Assembly (NCBI RefSeq): GCF_013402915.1
Contig: NC_050726.1
Coordinates: forward strand, 141,501 to 205,500
Direction: 5' to 3'
DNA: 64,000 nucleotides
DNA from: Zygotorulaspora mrakii
Lineage: Eukaryota; Ascomycota; Saccharomycetes; Saccharomycetales; Saccharomycetaceae
Numbering within the stretch: the stretch's first letter is position 1; each line of letters begins with the position of its first letter. A program made the translations under genes and the position numbers. The notes under the pieces were generated by a model. The model worked only from the letters and a program-made list of their open reading frames with translations. It searched no databases and was not told the origin of the DNA. Shown here in pieces: positions 58,840 through 64,000 of the stretch.

Positions 58840-61461
58840 CTAACACTGTCTGAAATAATGGGAAACTAAGACATCAAATTTCCGGTTCGCACCCTGTAAA
58901 ATGAGTTCCTTTGTTTCGTTCTCAAATGGGACGTCACCAGAGAAGTATCTCTCAGCGATAATAAATGTGCTTTCTTCGAGGTCCATCAAATCCTTACGAT
59001 TGAGACCGAACTCTAGAACTACATCAATAAAAGCTTTTGTGTAATATTCACTTTGAACTTTGTTTGGATTTTCAATAGGTACAACATTTACAACGGATTC
59101 GTCGAACCAATCTTGATCTGAAAGAAGTTCATAAAATTTATCAACAAATGTTAAATTGTTTTTATTGATAAAAATCATTCCCTGGGCAGAACCACAATCC
59201 TTGACGTCACGATAACAGATAAGAAGATATATGTGCAGTGCCAAAAAATCCGAAGAGCTCAAGTTTGAATAGGGCAGTAAAAGATGAAACTTCTTCTTTT
59301 TGAATCTGTCGACATTAAGTCTATCTCCTGTGTTCGAAATAAGCATTGCAAAGCTTGATTTCAAAGAAGAAGATATGACAGCAAAAAAATTAGACGACAA
59401 TTCATTTAAACCCAAAATATGAGAGTGTATATGTTCAAAGTTGGAATACGGCTCATGTGTTGCAATCGGACTACCATTGAACTCGAAAGAAGCACCTTTC
59501 AGCGGAAGCAATACCAAATCTGATGCCTTCATATCCAGAGACACAATATTTGTGGCTTTTTCTCTCATTGTAGAGAAGACTACTTCGCTAGAGAATTCTG
59601 TTTGACTCAAACGCGAAAAGATGTTAAATATTTGCAGTAAAGAATCGCTATTAGCAGTATAATGGGGATCGTCATTAGAAATAGAGGAAGATTGCAAAAG
59701 ATCAGCAGTCCTTTCGGTAAGTAGTCTCAAATGAATCGCTTTCAAAGGAATCTCAAGTTCAAACCCATATGGCGATTCTTCAATAACAGACAAAACTGTT
59801 TCATCTTCATCCTTGCGCGACCAAATACGAGCCAATTTCTTTATCTTGTTATGATTCGGTTTGACTGTAGAGGCTGAAAGACTTGAAGATCTACTTGCTA
59901 CCTTCGCTGGTAGAGTGATAGGTTCGCTATGCACTTTCCATTTGCCGTAAGTCATATGATTCAAGAATTCCAAAGAAGACGAAACAGTTTCAACTGTGTT
60001 TGTTATATTGATCACCTGCGTAATATGAAAGTTTTTAACGTCTTGAAAAGAGCTCATGTTATTTTTGGGATAGCTTTGGGACTCATTATCTTTAAGGATA
60101 TTTTCAGGCGCACTTTGCTCTACGCCTTGCTCTTCTTTATTCAAATAAGTTTGCAGATCCATTCTGTAGGACTCGGGATAAATTATCAATGTCAAAGGTG
60201 TAGTAACGAACGTGGAGACTAGAGCCATTAAAATGAACATACCAAAAATTTTTTGATCAATAATTTCTGCATTCAAACCAACAGTCAAGACGACGATTTC
60301 AACAATTCCTTTGCAGGACATGAGCACACCTACAGCAGCGGACTCTCTCCAAAATAATCCTGTCAAATGAGCGGCAACTGATCCTGATAGGATCTTACTA
60401 GATATAGCTATTCCAATACTAGCAAACACATAACCCCAGTCTCTTCCTTCATTCAGAAGTGTCAGATCCACATTAAGACCAGCTACTGCGAAATAAAGGG
60501 GGATCAAAACGATGTTCGGGATGTCTTCCATCCGTTCTGCTAATTTGATGACATAGTTATTCTCTCTCGGGACTATCAGGCCAGCTATAAAGGCTCCAAA
60601 AATTGGATGAACCCCAATTATATCAGTGAAATATGCAGAAATGAACATGATGAAAAGTATAAACATTGTAGCCATAGGTGACGGTTGTGTTCTATCCAGC
60701 TCATGTGTGCGTATTAAGATCCATCTTAGTACATATTTCAGCGGATACGAATACAATAGGAACCAGCCCATCGTACACAGTAGAATATAGACAGTGTTTA
60801 TTGGATTCGATGACGCACTAGACAGTATAACGCTCAAGGCCAAAAGAATCCATCCTACTATATCATTCACAATACCTGCAGCCAAAACGATGATACCAGC
60901 ACGGTCTTTTATCAAACGCAATTCGTTCAGAATACGGCACAAGACAGGAAAAGCTGTTACAGCCAAGGAAACTGCAATGAAAACCATGAAAACTGTGAAT
61001 TTGATTTGCCTAGCATTAGGATCTTTGTTAGAGTATTCATGAAATAAAGGTATAGCTAGTAAACAGCCGCAGCCGAATGGTATTGCTAATGTTACCAAAC
61101 CGATCGCCAGTGCCTTCTTCAAATGCCTCTTTATGAACCCCGTATCCACCTCTAAACCCAAAAAGAACATGAAAAGAATTATGCCCAAATTTGCCGTTAA
61201 ATTTAACCCTGGTATTGATGAGCTTGGGAAAACGGTATCTGTAAAATTCGGGATCTGGCCCAACACCGTTGGTCCCAGTACCACACCCGCAATAACCTCT
61301 GATATAACCTTTGGCTGTCGAAGTTTGGAAAATGGAATATGAATTAGATTGCAGGTCGCCAGGATCAAGCATGCTTGAAACAGGAATAGAGTGATTGGAG
61401 ATCCTGAGTTATATACAAATGGGTTATGTCCTGATATGACTCCACCTGTAGAAGAAGCCAT
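58840..61461 (-). CDS. KHA1: Kha1, intracellular cation/proton antiporter (CPA2 family)
   Basis: An 873-residue membrane protein, the same length as S. cerevisiae Kha1. It is a K+/H+ antiporter of endomembranes (Golgi) important for potassium and pH homeostasis. Residues about 25-430 form the Na/H-exchanger domain, with about twelve hydrophobic spans and the family blocks VIAGVVLGPTVLGQIP and GLEVDTGFI. The aspartate-containing AAGIVNDIVGW is the conserved ion-binding ND of the CPA2 family. The C-terminal ~440 residues are cytosolic and contain a universal-stress-protein-like fold region. KHA1 and its neighbour TOK1 both handle potassium. An E-box CACGTG lies 18 bp upstream of the ATG. Confidence 0.96.
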   Translation of the reverse strand: MASSTGGVISGHNPFVYNSGSPITLFLFQACLILATCNLIHIPFSKLRQPKVISEVIAGVVLGPTVLGQIPNFTDTVFPSSSIPGLNLTANLGIILFMFFLGLEVDTGFIKRHLKKALAIGLVTLAIPFGCGCLLAIPLFHEYSNKDPNARQIKFTVFMVFIAVSLAVTAFPVLCRILNELRLIKDRAGIIVLAAGIVNDIVGWILLALSVILSSASSNPINTVYILLCTMGWFLLYSYPLKYVLRWILIRTHELDRTQPSPMATMFILFIMFISAYFTDIIGVHPIFGAFIAGLIVPRENNYVIKLAERMEDIPNIVLIPLYFAVAGLNVDLTLLNEGRDWGYVFASIGIAISSKILSGSVAAHLTGLFWRESAAVGVLMSCKGIVEIVVLTVGLNAEIIDQKIFGMFILMALVSTFVTTPLTLIIYPESYRMDLQTYLNKEEQGVEQSAPENILKDNESQSYPKNNMSSFQDVKNFHITQVINITNTVETVSSSLEFLNHMTYGKWKVHSEPITLPAKVASRSSSLSASTVKPNHNKIKKLARIWSRKDEDETVLSVIEESPYGFELEIPLKAIHLRLLTERTADLLQSSSISNDDPHYTANSDSLLQIFNIFSRLSQTEFSSEVVFSTMREKATNIVSLDMKASDLVLLPLKGASFEFNGSPIATHEPYSNFEHIHSHILGLNELSSNFFAVISSSLKSSFAMLISNTGDRLNVDRFKKKKFHLLLPYSNLSSSDFLALHIYLLICYRDVKDCGSAQGMIFINKNNLTFVDKFYELLSDQDWFDESVVNVVPIENPNKVQSEYYTKAFIDVVLEFGLNRKDLMDLEESTFIIAERYFSGDVPFENETKELILQGANRKFDVLVSHYFRQC

Positions 61462-61713
61462 AATATATGACTTACTACCACGTGATACTACTGGCTCTTA
61501 ACTTTGATTCAATACTCGAACGCCCTTGAGTAGTGAATAATATTAATGTTCATTAGTTTTTTGCATGATTCTTTTATTTTAAGGCTGAGCGTGATATTCC
61601 TGAAATCACATATATGTCAGACATATAGCAAAAGTGGGATATATCGTATCACGTGCTCAAGGTGACAATAAAAAATACAGTTAGATTCAATAAATATGGT
61701 TACAAGCATACTG
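61462..61713. promoter_or_regulatory. KHA1 promoter / TOK1 3' flank with two Cbf1-type E-boxes
   Basis: CACGTG at 61479-61484 (18 bp from the KHA1 ATG) and ATCACGTG at 61648-61655. The second matches the CDEI consensus, but no AT-rich CDEII plus CDEIII follows on either side, so it is a Cbf1-type site and not a centromere. Confidence 0.5.
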
Positions 61714-63783
61714 CTATATCGACAGTGATCTTGTCCTGCGTGAATGCATTTCTAAAGACAAGTCAGGACTTCCTAGTGCACGGGTCATTGGAGAGATAAA
61801 ACTACTGGAAACTTTTTTTGTTGCCAAGAGTTGATATATTTCTGTATCCGCAAGTAGGTTGGTGATGAGATCTTCGATTCTCAAAAGCAGCTTCGTTACT
61901 ACAAACCTCGGTTGGTCCAAGGGAAATCTCAATGGACTATAGTCGGAAAACCAGAAGGACGGATCTTCAATGATTTTCTCATCGTGAGAGAGAACATATA
62001 AATTGGCCAGCTCTGTCCATTGGTCGAAAGTTAAGGAATATTTTTTGTTCTTTTTTGCAATTGATCTGAATTTTCGAAATGCACTCAATAGCAGTTGCAT
62101 CTCGTCAAGCTTAGTGTTTTTGAAAAGGCCAGCATTCGGGGCTTTGCTCTGTTCAGAGGCAAATTTTGTCTGATAAATATGTAGAATAGCCATAGGAAAA
62201 TTCTGTGGATTTTCATCTTCTAGTTCAGATAGATTATAGAGTAAGGTTGAATCTGCAGCAGTACTCACGTTGCTCGCATCGAGTTTGGAACCTTCCGGTG
62301 CAGTGTCGCTTGCATGAGTTTTTGCGTGGAGGTCCTCATCATCGTTATGACTGCCATCATCAGAAGCCTCATCCTCTGCATTGTCTGAAATGTCTTCAGG
62401 TATCATCTCATCATTATTCAGAATGAATCTATCCCATGATCTACTGCCGTATAGCACAACGCTTTGTAGTCTCATCTTGAACTTCTTCGCAACTGATAAA
62501 TCAATAGTTTGTGCTATATCAAGCATAAAATCACCCACAGTGGACAAAATAACACTCATCAATGGAATGGCACCGAGTGCCCAAAGCACAAAAAATGCAC
62601 GACCTGCGGCAGATCTTGGCGCGTAGTCACCATATCCAATGGTCAAAAAACAGAGATACCCAAAATAAATCGCATTAAAATACGACCAATTCTCTGCGAA
62701 CATGAACACCATACTGCCAAGATTCCAGAACAAGACGAATGCAAGCAAGGTACTCAACAAAGCGTGAAGCTTTTGTTTTGAACTGGCAAGTTTTCGAAAT
62801 TCCTGCATTTTTTCAAATGCCTCCTGTTGAGTATAAGTAACTTCTCCATTGGCTATACGTTTGAGCTCCGCTTGTCTAAGTAATTAGACTCTGTGGAAGA
62901 ATACAACGTATCCAGAAGATTCTTGAAAAATTCCCCTTGTCATGGCAATTATCAAAGCTAGTGTTATCAGGCCAACGGTAGAAAAAACCAGTATTAGTAT
63001 TTTAGCTGCAACTGACGTGGGCAAGATATCCCCCAAACCAACGGTAAGAATGGAGACAACAGAGAAATACAGCGCAGTGCCAAAGGAACGGTGTAGCAAT
63101 CCGGAAAACATTCCACCACCCCAAATAAGAATGATGGAAAAGGCAACGGTAAAGACCATTAGACTTCTTTCGTTTTTGATAAGATTAAACCTCGCAGGAT
63201 ATTTCCCGCATGCATATCCAACAAAATGAGTAGTCAAAATTATAGTACAACCAAAATAAAGTCCTGAAGTGATAGCTGCATACCAAAACCCAATAGACTT
63301 CTCATGATCACTTTCAAAATATCGTGCTGCACAGACGATCACATCTATAAGTAGCATGAAACTTGCCATAGTCCAACCCACAATACATAGACACTGTGCT
63401 TTCAAATAGCTCAATCTTTCGTTGAAATGTAGTAGTAAAGCAATGTTTGAGGCAAAACCCAGCACCAATGAGATCACGTTAAATGCGAATATTCCGGCCG
63501 GATCCTTCACATACGCTGCATCCACTTGAACCCCATTTTCGTAAATTCTTTTCTCCCTCCAACTTTCCACGACACATGCAATGGAAATCGTATTTGCTAT
63601 GGGGCCCAAACACGCCGTCAGAACTGGAAAGTAGCATGACACATGAAACCATGTTACAAACATCCCTGACGCCGGATCACAATTGATAATATTCACTCTT
63701 TTGCTGTTGAAAGAGAGTGATTCTTCCAGCGCCATATCTACCACAGGACGATCCGTTTCTTGAGCACTAGCTTTTGGGCTCAT
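61714..63783 (-). pseudogene. TOK1: TOK1 outward-rectifier K+ channel, interrupted by one in-frame stop
   Basis: Ortholog of the two-pore, eight-span yeast K+ channel Tok1 (691 aa). From ATG 63783 to the stop at 61714 the frame is 690 codons, with one internal TAA at 62884-62886 (codon 300) and no frameshift. The 299-residue first part has six membrane spans and pore 1 (TVGLGD, about 247-252) and ends FFHRV. Reading past the TAA, the same frame continues LLRQAELK, reaches Met326 (62808) and then pore 2 (TIGYGD, about 381-386) between two spans, followed by an acidic C-terminal tail. The break therefore falls exactly between the 6TM-1P and 2TM-1P modules. Both filters and the rest of the coding sequence look intact, so the lesion is recent, a base error, or read through. 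A longer frame upstream of 63783 has no ATG. Confidence 0.88.
62884..62886 (-). other. Premature TAA codon in TOK1
   Basis: The coding strand reads GTC TAA TTA CTT. The aligned S. cerevisiae residue after FFHRV is Glu, so a GAA to TAA change (one base) is the simplest origin. The downstream bases TTA do not match the strong CAATTA-type readthrough context. Confidence 0.85.
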
Positions 63784-63966
63784 CGCACCATTGTCTTTTA
63801 GAGTCCGACTGCAACTCTTCCTCTCTATACCTTCAAAAAAGGAAGACTGTACCTTCACAAAGGGAAGACTGCACTTCAATAGGATACAATGAGTGCGTTG
63901 ATAAAAGACCACTAATCCTAACACCTGGAAAAAACACTTCAATTTGCTTTAATCGCAATGTAAATA

Positions 63967-64000
63967 ATGTCTAGCAAATTGCTAAGATCATTGATTATTT
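63967..64000 (+). CDS. Possible 5' end of next gene (SRS2 by gene order)
   Basis: An ATG at 63967 opens a frame running off the window after 11 codons (MSSKLLRSLI). In S. cerevisiae the gene divergent from TOK1 is the DNA helicase gene SRS2 (YJL092W), whose protein also begins MSS. Too little sequence is present to identify it from the product; the call rests on position. Confidence 0.35.
   Translation, partial: MSSKLLRSLII

Noticed and set aside
61648..61713. CDEI-like ATCACGTG as a point-centromere start
   Set aside because: No 80-bp AT-rich CDEII and no CCGAA-type CDEIII nearby, and gene order gives no reason to expect a centromere.
63784..63942. N-terminal extension of the TOK1 frame
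   Set aside because: The extension has no ATG (TTG start); ATG 63783 gives a protein length within two residues of S. cerevisiae Tok1.

Overview
This is nuclear DNA from a budding yeast of the Saccharomycetaceae. Genes are compact and apparently intron-free. Nearly every one has an unmistakable Saccharomyces cerevisiae ortholog at close to the same length. The key clue is gene order. Read left to right, the window carries the S. cerevisiae chromosome X series CCT7, GZF3, UTP10, PRM10, IME2, SET4, PAM16, GSM1, MEF2, GSH1, CHS6, SAP185, PHS1, MRPL49, BCK1, KHA1, TOK1. Interleaved with it is the chromosome XI series DID2, DAL80, SPO14, GMH1, SET3, RQT4, DBP7, RPC37, GCN3, BCH2, SAP190. Each S. 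cerevisiae duplicate pair (GZF3/DAL80, SET3/SET4, CHS6/BCH2, SAP185/SAP190) is a single gene here. That is the layout of a lineage that did not undergo the whole-genome duplication. Base composition and protein similarity suggest the Zygosaccharomyces/Torulaspora clade, but the species is an inference.

Layout. 1-3.7 kb: end of CCT7, DID2 (ESCRT-III) and a GATA repressor of nitrogen genes. 3.7-11.5 kb: phospholipase D SPO14, an unrecognised 501-residue gene, and GMH1. 12.7-18 kb: UTP10 (small-subunit processome). 18.4-21.2 kb: PRM10 as one full-length gene (split into YJL107C and YJL108C in S. cerevisiae). 22.1-28.7 kb: meiotic kinase IME2, SET3/SET4, PAM16. 28.7-29.9 kb: a non-coding interval with a promoter-like array and a possible snR37 snoRNA. 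29.9-40.8 kb: RQT4, GSM1, DBP7, RPC37, GCN3, MEF2. 41.5 kb: tRNA-Arg(ACG). 41.7-43.8 kb: GSH1 with a sulfur/oxidative-stress promoter module. 43.8-45.9 kb: a gene-poor gap where S. cerevisiae has LSB6. 45.9-61.5 kb: exomer subunit, SAP, PHS1, MRPL49, BCK1, KHA1. 61.7-63.8 kb: the potassium channel gene TOK1, interrupted by a single in-frame TAA exactly between its two pore modules. The last 34 bases may begin the next gene (SRS2 by gene order).

These are independent housekeeping and signalling genes, not an operon-like system. Links between neighbours are mostly regulatory: PAC/RRPE elements before the ribosome-biogenesis genes UTP10 and DBP7, four perfect pheromone response elements between PRM10 and IME2, GATA sites upstream of the GATA factor, and Met31/32-Cbf1-Yap1 sites upstream of GSH1. 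The most unusual observations are the split TOK1, the unassigned gene at 9.0-10.6 kb, the promoter modules, and the missing LSB6. I saw no CRISPR array, virus-like gene cluster or centromere.
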